From: Terasakiella pusilla DSM 6293 | GTDB lineage: Bacteria; Pseudomonadota; Alphaproteobacteria; Rhodospirillales; Terasakiellaceae | Assembly (NCBI RefSeq): GCF_000688235.1 | Contig: NZ_JHYO01000025.1 | Span: 1-58,930 of the forward strand | Length of the DNA stretch: 58,930 nt | Reading direction: 5' to 3' | Part shown: positions 34,900-42,274 of the stretch, one piece after another | Position numbering within the stretch: the first letter of the stretch is position 1 | Layout: every line of letters begins with the position of its first letter | Position numbers and translations under genes: made by a program | The notes under the pieces: model-generated | What the model was told of the DNA's origin: nothing | The model's database searches: none | Seen by the model: the letters and a program-made list of their open reading frames with translations, nothing else

Positions 34900-36111
34900 A
34901 TGAAGCAAAAAATTGCAATTATAGGCGGCGGTCCTGCCGGGTTAATGGCAGCGCATCATCTTGTCGGCAAAGGTTTCGATCTTCATCTTTTCGAATCCAT
35001 GCCGTCACTGGGTCGCAAATTTCTTATGGCTGGCAAAAGCGGTATGAATTTGACCCACAATGAGCCGCTGGAACATTTCCTGAGCAGATATCACGATGAC
35101 AATAACGAAATCACCAAAGCCGTCAATGGTTTTACGCCAGCAGATATCCGTAATTGGGCAACCGCTTTAGGCGTTGAAACCTTCGTCGGCAGCTCTGGTC
35201 GCATTTTCCCCACCGATTTTAAAGCCGCACCGCTGCTAAGAAGCTGGTTGCGCCACCTAAAAGCCCATGGGCTCACCACCCATGTCCGTCACCGCTGGAC
35301 CGGATGGGATGGCGAGGCCTTAAGTTTTGACACCCAAAATGGCCCACGCAGCGATAGTTTTGATGCGGTCCTTTTTGCGATGGGCGCCATCAGTTGGCCG
35401 AAACTGGGATCTGATGGCGCGTGGCGGGCACCGTTTGCGACCAAAGACATTCAGATCACGCCGTTTAAGCCGTCAAACTGTGGCTTCCTGAGAGACTGGA
35501 GCCCGCATTTTCTCGAGAAGTTTGCAGGCAGCCCCATCAAATCCGTGTCCTTACGGGTGGGGGAAAACCAGACAAAAGGCGACTTTGTCATCACCCAGTC
35601 TGGTGTTGAAGGCTCCGCTATCTATACCCATAGCCGCGCCTTACGGCTTGAGCTGGAAGCACACAACACCGCGACCCTTTATGTTGATCTCAGCCCTGAT
35701 CGGAGCGCAGAGCAGTTACACCAAGCCTTAACACGCCCGAAAGGGTCAAAGTCGCTTTCAACCCATCTCAAGCGCGCCACCAACTTGCCGCCTGTCAAAA
35801 TCGCGCTTTTACGAGAAGTACTGGATAAAGACAGTTTCACCGATCTATCCAAACTGGCCCGATCCATCAAAGACCTGCCCCTCCCATTAAACGGAATGCG
35901 CCCCATTGACGAAGCCATCAGCTGCGCCGGTGGGGTGGACTTTGACGGTCTGGATGAAGGACTGATGTTAAAAGATCACCCCGGCCTTTTCCTTGCTGGG
36001 GAGATGCTCAACTGGGACGCCCCGACCGGCGGCTACCTGCTAACCGCCTGTTTTGCCACGGGGAAACGCGCTGCCCTTGGCATGGAAGACTGGCTAAGAC
36101 GCAAGGGGTAA
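34900..36111 (+). CDS. NAD(P)/FAD-dependent oxidoreductase, BaiN/HI0933-like
   Basis: A flavoprotein of 403 residues from ATG 34900 (a GTG three codons upstream is the alternative). The dinucleotide-binding motif 'IAIIGGGPAGLMAAHHL' is at the N-terminus and 'GRKFLMAGKSGMNLTHNEP' is the HI0933/BaiN signature. The C-terminal 'GLFLAGEMLNWDAPTGGYLL' binds the flavin. The sequence matches the TIGR03862-type subgroup. Substrate unknown. No good ribosome site is visible between the small-RNA terminator and the ATG, so translation may be weak. Its last 18 bases overlap the end of the convergent lipoprotein gene. Confidence 0.87.
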   Translation: MKQKIAIIGGGPAGLMAAHHLVGKGFDLHLFESMPSLGRKFLMAGKSGMNLTHNEPLEHFLSRYHDDNNEITKAVNGFTPADIRNWATALGVETFVGSSGRIFPTDFKAAPLLRSWLRHLKAHGLTTHVRHRWTGWDGEALSFDTQNGPRSDSFDAVLFAMGAISWPKLGSDGAWRAPFATKDIQITPFKPSNCGFLRDWSPHFLEKFAGSPIKSVSLRVGENQTKGDFVITQSGVEGSAIYTHSRALRLELEAHNTATLYVDLSPDRSAEQLHQALTRPKGSKSLSTHLKRATNLPPVKIALLREVLDKDSFTDLSKLARSIKDLPLPLNGMRPIDEAISCAGGVDFDGLDEGLMLKDHPGLFLAGEMLNWDAPTGGYLLTACFATGKRAALGMEDWLRRKG

Positions 36112-36738
36112 GGTGCGCATCATCCGGCGCATCGCATCATCAATCAAGGACGGGATAATTTCCTCATCCGCGCTAAACATCGCGGCTTGGGCAACACCGC
36201 CAACCAGCGCCAGCGGCGAAGTTGGCACCCCGCCATCCGCGCGCCAAACCGTATGGGCAGCCTGCCAGACAGGTTCCTCATCCTGAATGCGCATCATCTG
36301 GACCATCACCCCTACCTGTTTTTTGGCAAATACCCCGACATAATCATCGCCTAAATCATATAAAACTGCACGGGCATAAAAACGGCAACGGGTATGGCTG
36401 GCATAGCGTGCCCGATCTGTCGCATCATTTAAATCATAGCCTTGCTGCTGGGCAATACGGGCGCGCACACGCGGGAAAATGACGCGATCTACTTTCTCCC
36501 CCAGATGACGCGCCAGCGCAACTGACAGCGCCTTGCCCATTACAGGCTGATCCGGGGCATCACTTTCAAACACACTGACGCAATCGGGGGGATCACGGTG
36601 ATAAAGGCCGGAAAGTTTATAGTTTACGTCCCCCGCCTGCATCGGCTCGGTTGTCGCCCCCGCTTTTTTATAGGATGGGGCTGTCACGCAACCGGTCAGC
36701 AACAGGACAATCACACTCATGAACAAAGCCACTCTCAT
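36094..36738 (-). CDS. Outer-membrane lipoprotein (envelope cluster gene 13)
   Basis: A 214-residue lipoprotein: 'MRVALFMSVIVLLLTGC', with Cys17 the lipidated residue and Val at +2, which favours outer-membrane sorting. The mature part starts 'VTAPSYKKAG' and has 'SGLYHRDPPDCVSVFESDAP' and 'YARAVLYDLGDDYVGVFAKK', resembling small lipoproteins that bind peptidoglycan-associated partners. I do not recognise a family. The start at 36738 shares one base with the stop of the upstream TonB-like gene (TGATG), so expression is coupled. It is the last gene of the 13-gene minus-strand set. Confidence 0.82.
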   Translation of the reverse strand: MRVALFMSVIVLLLTGCVTAPSYKKAGATTEPMQAGDVNYKLSGLYHRDPPDCVSVFESDAPDQPVMGKALSVALARHLGEKVDRVIFPRVRARIAQQQGYDLNDATDRARYASHTRCRFYARAVLYDLGDDYVGVFAKKQVGVMVQMMRIQDEEPVWQAAHTVWRADGGVPTSPLALVGGVAQAAMFSADEEIIPSLIDDAMRRMMRTLPLAS

Positions 36739-37715
36739 CACGCCCTCCCGCGACATCGTCTCGTTGGTGAGAGCGCAATTACCCCTTCGCGCGCCACCCC
36801 ATCGACGAAAATATCACGCACCAGCACCTGACCATTTACCTGCACATAGCGCGCCTGAATGGACCTCGCCTGCATATACTGCGGTCCGACCATCGCCTGT
36901 AATCCCCCCAGCAAAGACGCATCCACCTTGCGCGGGAAGATGCGGACCAAGCCTGCCGCCCCCAAACCGCCATGATGACGTTTCACCACCTGTCTAATCC
37001 CTTGTTCTGAACGCGGCAGGCTCCCGCTTGCCTCGCGCAGAAAGCCACTGTAGCGATCCAGATTAATTTCCCAGCGCTGACCGCGTGCCTCGGATGTGCG
37101 ATATAAATCCCCTTTGGCATCCATCACCGCATTCTCCATCCCAAAACAGGCCTTAAAGATTTGATGTAACGCCTCGCGCGCCCGTTCCTCTTTGGGCCAT
37201 GCGATCTCGATCAACGGACCTTTGCCATGTTCCAACACCCGCAACAAGGCCCGCCCCCCTGCGGTTTGGGCCACCGTCACTTCCAATGCAGGGGGAACCT
37301 CAATCGGCTTTTCCTTGGTCGGCTGCGGTTTTACATTGGTCGGGGTCGGTTGAGGCGGCAGCGTTTTTTCCAGCTTCACAGGTTCAACCCTAGCCGCGAC
37401 TTTGGGGGCAACAGACTGCGCCGCGGGCTGTTGTACAGGCGCCGCTTTCACCACCTCCGGCTCTGGGGTTGGTTGAGGTTGAGGAGCTGGGGCCACCACT
37501 TGAACAGCAGGTGGGGCGGGGAGAACAAAAGAAACCTGCTCTGGCGTTGGCACCGAGGGCGCGGCATCAGCGGGTTTTACCTGCACCTGCTCGGTAGCTT
37601 GATCCTCTTGCACCCTTTCTTCCACCTGTTCAGGGGTGACCCACAACCAGATGATCCAGCAGGCAAACAAGACGGCAACAGCACAAGACAGAGTATGTGA
37701 GGGCACAGGTTTCAT
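36738..37715 (-). CDS. Membrane-anchored proline-rich protein, TonB-like layout (cluster gene 12)
   Basis: A 325-residue protein laid out like TonB/TolA: a short cytoplasmic N-terminus, one membrane helix (about 9-26, 'LSCAVAVLFACWIIWLWV'), a long Pro/Val/Glu-rich stretch (about 28-145, with repeated QP, PEPE and KP runs) long enough to cross the periplasm, and a folded C-terminal domain (about 150-325, 'LLRVLEHGKGPLIEIAWP', 'GLVRIFPRKVDASLLGGLQA'). No TonB family C-terminal signature is visible, so the domain may be new. It sits between a second proline-rich protein and an outer-membrane lipoprotein, as if bridging the two membranes. Confidence 0.75.
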   Translation of the reverse strand: MKPVPSHTLSCAVAVLFACWIIWLWVTPEQVEERVQEDQATEQVQVKPADAAPSVPTPEQVSFVLPAPPAVQVVAPAPQPQPTPEPEVVKAAPVQQPAAQSVAPKVAARVEPVKLEKTLPPQPTPTNVKPQPTKEKPIEVPPALEVTVAQTAGGRALLRVLEHGKGPLIEIAWPKEERAREALHQIFKACFGMENAVMDAKGDLYRTSEARGQRWEINLDRYSGFLREASGSLPRSEQGIRQVVKRHHGGLGAAGLVRIFPRKVDASLLGGLQAMVGPQYMQARSIQARYVQVNGQVLVRDIFVDGVAREGVIALSPTRRCRGRA

Positions 37716-37725
37716 CTGATATCCC

Positions 37726-38193
37726 CTATCGGGTCATTTTTTCCGCGAACATCCGTTCCATATCCGCGACCATTTCGCGCAACTGCTTGGAGCGTTCTTT
37801 GGCATCGACAAGCACGGTTTCTTGGCTCGGGACAGGGGCAACAGGCTCAGCGACCACCTCGTCTCGTTCTTGCACTTTGCCCGTTGCGCGAGACGGTGCG
37901 GCTTTGGGTTCCACCTTTACAACCTCAATCGCTTTGGGCAGTGGCGGTGGGGCTTGCACCTTCTCCACCACAGGCTCAACTTTTTGGACCTGAGGGTCAG
38001 GCGCCATCGGTTTCGGGGTGACCTTCGCAATGGGGCGCGGTGTGGGCGGCGGGGTTTCTTTTTCAACAGCCTGCAGGGGCGCAATCTCTTGTGTCGCCGG
38101 AAGGGTGGACAGGCGCGGTTCCGTTTGATCTTTCCCCACGATCAGATAAGCCAGCGCTAAAAACACCGCCACATTAAAGACAAGATATCTCAT
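37726..38193 (-). CDS. Short proline-rich membrane protein (cluster gene 11)
   Basis: A 155-residue protein: one N-terminal helix ('YLVFNVAVFLALAYLIV', about 3-19), then a Pro/Lys/Val-rich region (about 40-115, 'TPRPIAKVTPKPMAPDP') and a C-terminal amphipathic helix ('DAKERSKQLREMVADMERMF'). The layout resembles the stalk of TonB or TolR-like proteins without a large folded end. Its ATG overlaps the stop of the MotA/TolQ-like gene by ATGA, so the two are probably made in fixed ratio and may bind each other in the inner membrane. No family recognised. Confidence 0.72.
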   Translation of the reverse strand: MRYLVFNVAVFLALAYLIVGKDQTEPRLSTLPATQEIAPLQAVEKETPPPTPRPIAKVTPKPMAPDPQVQKVEPVVEKVQAPPPLPKAIEVVKVEPKAAPSRATGKVQERDEVVAEPVAPVPSQETVLVDAKERSKQLREMVADMERMFAEKMTR

Positions 38194-38687
38194 AACCGTC
38201 CTCCGATTTTACGCGCTTCAACAGAAATGGAAAGCAAGGCCCGCAACACCGCGGCTGTCGGCAAGCCCACCACGGTCGTTAAAAACGCCAGCGAAAAATG
38301 TTTGGTCAAATCCCCTATGATGGCTTGCACGGTATCCGGCGTCAGATCTTGTTCTGCCAACGTGCCGATGCCCAAGCTGATCCCCAACAAGGTGAAGGTG
38401 AGCGCCAGTGTCGAGACACCGTTTGCCCCATGCAATCCGACTTCTAACCAGAAATCCGTCTGCTGCGGGCGTTGGCCTAGGCGAACCCACGCAAAAAGAC
38501 TGATAAAGACAAGGGCAGAAAACAGACCGATAAAAGATAGACCGAACACTTCTAGTGTCCATTCAGCAATCGCAGCAGGGGCAAGGGACGTTGCAAAAAC
38601 GGCGGCTGCCAATGTAAGACAAAGGGCGCCCAACAAATAACTTAAGGCGCGTGACCCGCTGTCGGCCAGATGAAGGGCGTTTTTCAT
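38190..38687 (-). CDS. MotA/TolQ/ExbB-like four-helix inner-membrane protein (cluster gene 10)
   Basis: A 165-residue protein with four hydrophobic helices, about 15-36, 46-67, 90-112 and 128-152. Helices 3 and 4 carry the stator-family pattern: 'STLALTFTLLGISLGIGTLA' (compare TLGLLGTxxGI) and 'HFSLAFLTTVVGLPTAAVLR' (compare LxTAFxTSLVGLxxAxxxR). This pattern is that of proton-channel subunits which form a pentamer around two one-helix partners. The start is ATG 38687 (GGAG upstream), directly after the previous stop; GTG 38705 is less likely. It lacks the long cytoplasmic loop of MotA. The homology is by eye and needs a profile search. Confidence 0.62.
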   Translation of the reverse strand: MKNALHLADSGSRALSYLLGALCLTLAAAVFATSLAPAAIAEWTLEVFGLSFIGLFSALVFISLFAWVRLGQRPQQTDFWLEVGLHGANGVSTLALTFTLLGISLGIGTLAEQDLTPDTVQAIIGDLTKHFSLAFLTTVVGLPTAAVLRALLSISVEARKIGGRL

Positions 38688-38688
38688 T

Positions 38689-39072
38689 TTATCGTCTCCC
38701 GACACGGGTGGACATCAGATCATCTGTGGAGACGCCAAATTGACGCAGCCAATGATCCACCATGGTATGCCCCTTTTCAGCCGAGGCATGACCCAAAAAG
38801 GTCACATCGTAATTTTGAAAGGCAATACGCACCGTCTTGGTATTTTCGCCGCGCAAGGATTTATCGCGCATGACAATGCGTTCTAGGTCGATCAAGCGAC
38901 GGCGTTGGCTGTCCAGCTTGGCTTGACGTTCATCTACCGACAGGTCAGCATCTAAAAACGTGTTGATGGTCATGGAACGTTCACGTTCCAGATTTTCAAG
39001 GGTACCGGCATTGGCGGCAGTCGCAAGGGCCATCAGGGCCAGTCCACCCGCAATCAAATAAGTCGCTTTCAT
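38689..39072 (-). CDS. Small secreted helical protein (cluster gene 9)
   Basis: A 127-residue exported protein. The signal peptide is 'LIAGGLALMALATAANA', cleaved before 'GTLENLERERSMTINTF'. The mature part is helical with heptad-like spacing ('DERQAKLDSQRRRLIDLERI') and ends 'HTMVDHWLRQFGVSTDDL'. ATG 39072 is chosen because AAGGAG lies eight bases upstream; the frame opens earlier at a TTG. No family recognised. It is probably a periplasmic partner of the membrane proteins encoded immediately downstream. Confidence 0.72.
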   Translation of the reverse strand: MKATYLIAGGLALMALATAANAGTLENLERERSMTINTFLDADLSVDERQAKLDSQRRRLIDLERIVMRDKSLRGENTKTVRIAFQNYDVTFLGHASAEKGHTMVDHWLRQFGVSTDDLMSTRVGRR

Positions 39073-39092
39073 CGGTCTTACTCCTTCAAATT

Positions 39093-40001
39093 TCAATTGT
39101 TCAGAAAGAACGAAACATTTTTCGCTGGGGTCAGGGAGTTTTGCGCCACATCACTGTCAAGCAACTCTTCATCCAGTCCCTCTTCCGCCAAAGCCATGGC
39201 ATCCAGTGCCACCAACTTTGCCATATAGCCAAGGATGGTTTCTTCCTGATCCAGTACGGCAAGTTCGGTCTGCACATCGGCAACCATGCGCCGGACATGT
39301 TCTTCGCGCGTTAAAATCACACCATTTTCCGAGACGGGCATTTCATTCATTTTATGACCGTCGATGCGGGCCACCAGTTGTTCAATCGCCGTTTTGTTCT
39401 GGGCGTACTGTTGGGAATATTTGCTTTCTTCCAGTTCCGGGGCTTCAAACAGGCGTTGATCCACTTTGGCAAGGGAGCTTTCAAACCGTTCAGCCGCGGC
39501 ATCCTGCAAAGCCAGCAGTTCTTCCTTTTCCGGCGTCATCGCGCCTTCTTCGGCTGACAAGCGGTCAAGCATATCGTCAAACAAGCGGCGTTTGGTCAGC
39601 AGATGCTTGCGACGCAGCTCGTTGCGTTCCGACATCATGGCGAGGTAGTTGCGTTTTTCTGACAAAAACTGATGGCGTAAATCGCTGCGCACCTCCCCAT
39701 CCGCTGTTTCAATCGCGTTTTGCAAATCACCTAGGGTATTGCCTTTCAGGGACAGGTTTTCCTCCTTCTCCTGAATGGCGGTGCCGAGTTCGGAGCGTGC
39801 AAAATCATGATCGATGGATTTTTGCAGATAGCTGGGCGGCAACTTCACCAACCGTTCAGAACTTTGCGGCGTCCATTTGGGCGCGCCTTGGGCCAATGAC
39901 ATGGTGCCCACAAGCACAATACCACCCACAAACACGCATGTTAAAAGACGGGCCAGTTTTTTGGGGTCAGCCGATTGGATCATAAGTGGAAAATCAGACA
40001 T
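39093..40001 (-). CDS. Exported coiled-coil protein (cluster gene 8)
   Basis: A 302-residue protein with an N-terminal hydrophobic segment ('LARLLTCVFVGGIVLVGTMS', about 16-36) that is either a signal peptide or anchor, then almost entirely charged helix: 'LGTAIQEKEENLSLKGNTLG', 'FLSEKRNYLAMMSERNELRR', 'LSAEEGAMTPEKEELLALQD'. It should form a long coiled coil in the periplasm. The start is ATG 40001 with AAGGAGG seven bases upstream. A long coiled coil beside a MotA/TolQ-like protein could span or sense the periplasm, but that is inference. Confidence 0.75.
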   Translation of the reverse strand: MSDFPLMIQSADPKKLARLLTCVFVGGIVLVGTMSLAQGAPKWTPQSSERLVKLPPSYLQKSIDHDFARSELGTAIQEKEENLSLKGNTLGDLQNAIETADGEVRSDLRHQFLSEKRNYLAMMSERNELRRKHLLTKRRLFDDMLDRLSAEEGAMTPEKEELLALQDAAAERFESSLAKVDQRLFEAPELEESKYSQQYAQNKTAIEQLVARIDGHKMNEMPVSENGVILTREEHVRRMVADVQTELAVLDQEETILGYMAKLVALDAMALAEEGLDEELLDSDVAQNSLTPAKNVSFFLNN

Positions 40002-40018
40002 GGTATCCTCCTTGCGCT

Positions 40019-40588
40019 TTAGTTTCTGGCCCAATAGCGCACGCGACGCAGATCACTTTTCAGGTCTTTATTAACGTTGGCATCGCTATAGCGCCCGATG
40101 GATCCGGCACCGCGTTTGCCCAACAAAACTTCCATCGTCTGGATGAAGGAGGAGCCATCGGCGAAATACAGATCGCGTCCATCAAAATTGCTGGTGAATT
40201 TATCGAGGTTTTCCCGCGCACGTTCCACATCCCCGCCTTTAAAGTGGTTTTGAATGGTCAGGGCATAAGCGCGCATACGTTCATCGACTGCAATATCGGC
40301 AACATCTGGTCCCAGCTTAGCCTCACATTTTTCAATCATGCGGGCACTGGCGAGATATTTTGCCGGGTCGTGTTGAGACTGGGCTTCACGGTCCAGTTCA
40401 AGGGCATGGTCACGACAGTCGCGATAGTCCTTCATCGCAGAAATTTCGTTATAGCGGCTTTCACGAAAATCGATACCTTCGCCAAAAGACGGCGGTTGGG
40501 TGACGCAGGCGCTCAGCGTCAAGCCGACCAGCCCCATCCCGACACCGCTTAAAAGGCGTTTTTTCGTCTGCTTAGAAAAAGGAAACAT
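40019..40588 (-). CDS. Lipoprotein (cluster gene 7)
   Basis: A 189-residue lipoprotein, first gene of the second block. After a basic N-terminus the signal segment 'LLSGVGMGLVGLTLSAC' ends at lipidated Cys28, with Val at +2. The mature part is helical with tetratricopeptide-like character ('YLASARMIEKCEAKLGPDVA', 'DVERARENLDKFTS'). The start is ATG 40588, with GGAG eight bases upstream. The upstream 85 bp to the previous gene carries a motif shared with the first block (40624-40650), so a promoter is likely here. Family unknown. Confidence 0.77.
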   Translation of the reverse strand: MFPFSKQTKKRLLSGVGMGLVGLTLSACVTQPPSFGEGIDFRESRYNEISAMKDYRDCRDHALELDREAQSQHDPAKYLASARMIEKCEAKLGPDVADIAVDERMRAYALTIQNHFKGGDVERARENLDKFTSNFDGRDLYFADGSSFIQTMEVLLGKRGAGSIGRYSDANVNKDLKSDLRRVRYWARN

Positions 40589-40623
40589 GCTCCTCACTCC
40601 ATCAAGTTAATCCTGTTAGACCA

Positions 40624-40656
40624 ACTATGGAGAGGACAGAGGCTTTTTTTATCGGC
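40624..40656 (-). promoter_or_regulatory. Shared upstream motif of the second envelope block, with a sigma-28-like -10
   Basis: On the plus strand CTATGGAG-AGGAC-AGAGGC-TTTTTTT, closely matching 45848-45874 in front of the first block. On the minus strand this reads A-run, CTCTGTCC, TCTCCATAGT, 36 bases before the gene. Directly upstream, minus-strand GCCGATAA (40656-40649) preceded 12 bases earlier by TAAAAAAA resembles a FliA promoter. Which of these is the real promoter is not decided. Confidence 0.5.
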
Positions 40657-40673
40657 TTTGGAGAAATATTTTT

Positions 40674-41750
40674 TTAAGGCTTGAGATCAAAGTGCAAAAC
40701 ATCAACCACACTGTCCTTGGGCGGACGGGCGGGATCAATGTCGATATTTTGCAAAGACGCATAACAGGCCACTTCCTCGCGTCCCTCTGGGGGGCCGAGC
40801 TTGATGGCGAAGGAAGAATTTTCACCCCCGCTTAAGATATGCAGGCGATTGGGCTCAAAACGCGTCACCTCTTTGACCTGATCGTTGGGATAGATGCGGA
40901 ACGTCTTGCCATCGGCCTGCGCATAAAAACACTGCACCCAAGCCGCTTCGCTGACTTCCACCATCAAATTCAGGTAATCGCCGAAAAAGAAGATGGGGTT
41001 TTTCCCGCGATCAGAGGTCAGGTTAATCTCCAGCGGGGTTTGCACCTGCAGCACCTCTTCTTCCGCATGATCCTTAACCAGAAAAAGATAGAGCGCGACT
41101 AAAGCAGCAAGCGTCAGCACTGCCATGAGGATAAAGCTTTTAGAGGACCTTTCGCTCTCCTCTGCCACCGTTTCCGGCACATTGGCTACCAGCCCCAAGA
41201 TCTCCAATAAATCATGCGTGGTGTTTAGGGGGCAAACCGTTATTCCTTCCGGCGGGCGGTGGTCTGCCAAGAATTGTGCATTTTCAAGGCCCGCGCCAAA
41301 CAGGATCGGTGTGCCTTTCGCGATATAATCAGCCAGCACAAAGGCGGAGCTTTCCACCTTCTGCGCCATATGGTCCACATCTGCGACATTCAGGTCATAA
41401 TCCACCGTGCCGGTCAGCCACACGATCAGATCAGCCGTTTCCAGATCTGACAAAACCGCTGTCTCCGATTTAAAAATCGCATGTGCAGCAAAAACGCCTA
41501 ATTGCCAACTTTGCCCCGTGCCAATCGGCCCACTGACATCCAGCCGGAACGCGCCTTCCTCATACGGCCCAAATTCGCGCATGATCACGCCGGAGCCTGC
41601 GCGCACAAAATCATCGTAGTCCGCACTGATGGGCAACACATCGGATTGACGGCGCAAACACACCATGGACTGCGGTGCAGGCTCCGGTGTGATACGGTCC
41701 ACCAATACAGGTCCACCCGTTGTGGCAATGAGAATGGCGATACGCTTCAC
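40674..41750 (-). CDS. Membrane protein with DUF4384 domain (cluster gene 6)
   Basis: A 358-residue protein. Residues 1-190 form a cytoplasmic domain ('SGPIGTGQSWQLGVFAAHAI', 'VWLTGTVDYD', 'VDHMAQKVESS') that recalls the fold of Lon-type (S16) domains; the match is loose and activity is doubtful. A membrane helix follows (about 203-223, 'FILMAVLTLAALVALYLFLV'). The periplasmic part (about 245-350) resembles DUF4384: 'NLMVEVSEAAWVQCFYAQAD', 'FRIYPNDQ', 'NRLHILSGG'. DUF4384 domains are often fused or linked to caspase-fold peptidases, and one is encoded on the opposite strand at 46447. The start is GTG 41750, overlapping the previous stop (GTGA). Confidence 0.72.
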   Translation of the reverse strand: MKRIAILIATTGGPVLVDRITPEPAPQSMVCLRRQSDVLPISADYDDFVRAGSGVIMREFGPYEEGAFRLDVSGPIGTGQSWQLGVFAAHAIFKSETAVLSDLETADLIVWLTGTVDYDLNVADVDHMAQKVESSAFVLADYIAKGTPILFGAGLENAQFLADHRPPEGITVCPLNTTHDLLEILGLVANVPETVAEESERSSKSFILMAVLTLAALVALYLFLVKDHAEEEVLQVQTPLEINLTSDRGKNPIFFFGDYLNLMVEVSEAAWVQCFYAQADGKTFRIYPNDQVKEVTRFEPNRLHILSGGENSSFAIKLGPPEGREEVACYASLQNIDIDPARPPKDSVVDVLHFDLKP

Positions 41751-42274
41751 CTGAGAATAATCTCCGTCTTCGGGTCAGCCAATAATCTGGCTTGTGAGCT
41801 GTCTTTATCAAGGAGGGTCTGAATAACACCGTTTCGCTGAGCTGGCAAATCAACGGATGCAAAAACCTCGTCCACGCCAAACAGATTAAGGCGGGTTGGG
41901 CTGTCACTGCGTTGATCCGCAAGTTCAATGATTAAATAAACCTGATCTTCTTGCGCGCGTGAAGCCTGCAAGCGCACGCGGCATCCCGTACAATGACGCA
42001 TCGGATACTCTTCACTGCTGGCGGCGATCGCTTGGGGGATGTGGAACAGGGCTTGCCTGCGCAACAGGTTTTGATAGACCCTGCGCACCGCCAAATCGGA
42101 CTGTAGCGCGTGGGCAACCACCTCATCCGTGCCGCCCTCCACATAACCATAAACCCGACTGAGTGCCAAACCCGCGCCCCCACGGGCCTGCATCAAGTCA
42201 CGCTGTTGGTCAAGCGCGCCAAACTCGGTCTGTGCGGCGTCTTTTAAGTCCGGTGAGATGACAATTTCTGTCAT
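41747..42274 (-). CDS. Hypothetical cytoplasmic protein (cluster gene 5)
   Basis: Unrecognised 175-residue protein with no signal peptide. Helices dominate residues 1-85 ('FGALDQQRDLMQARGGAGLA', 'LAVRRVYQNLLRRQALFHIP'). The C-terminal half is beta-rich ('VRLQASRAQEDQVYLIIELA', 'TRLNLFGVDEVFASVDLP'). A CxxC-like pair ('HCTGC') sits between. Start and stop both overlap neighbours (ATGA upstream, GTGA downstream), so it is coupled with the 502-residue protein and the DUF4384 protein and probably works with the cytoplasmic part of the latter. Confidence 0.68.
   Translation of the reverse strand: MTEIVISPDLKDAAQTEFGALDQQRDLMQARGGAGLALSRVYGYVEGGTDEVVAHALQSDLAVRRVYQNLLRRQALFHIPQAIAASSEEYPMRHCTGCRVRLQASRAQEDQVYLIIELADQRSDSPTRLNLFGVDEVFASVDLPAQRNGVIQTLLDKDSSQARLLADPKTEIILR

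Noticed and set aside
39206-39985. 259-codon plus-strand frame opposite the coiled-coil gene
   Set aside because: Opposite an exported coiled-coil gene with a good ribosome site; the product is Arg/Pro/Cys-rich noise.
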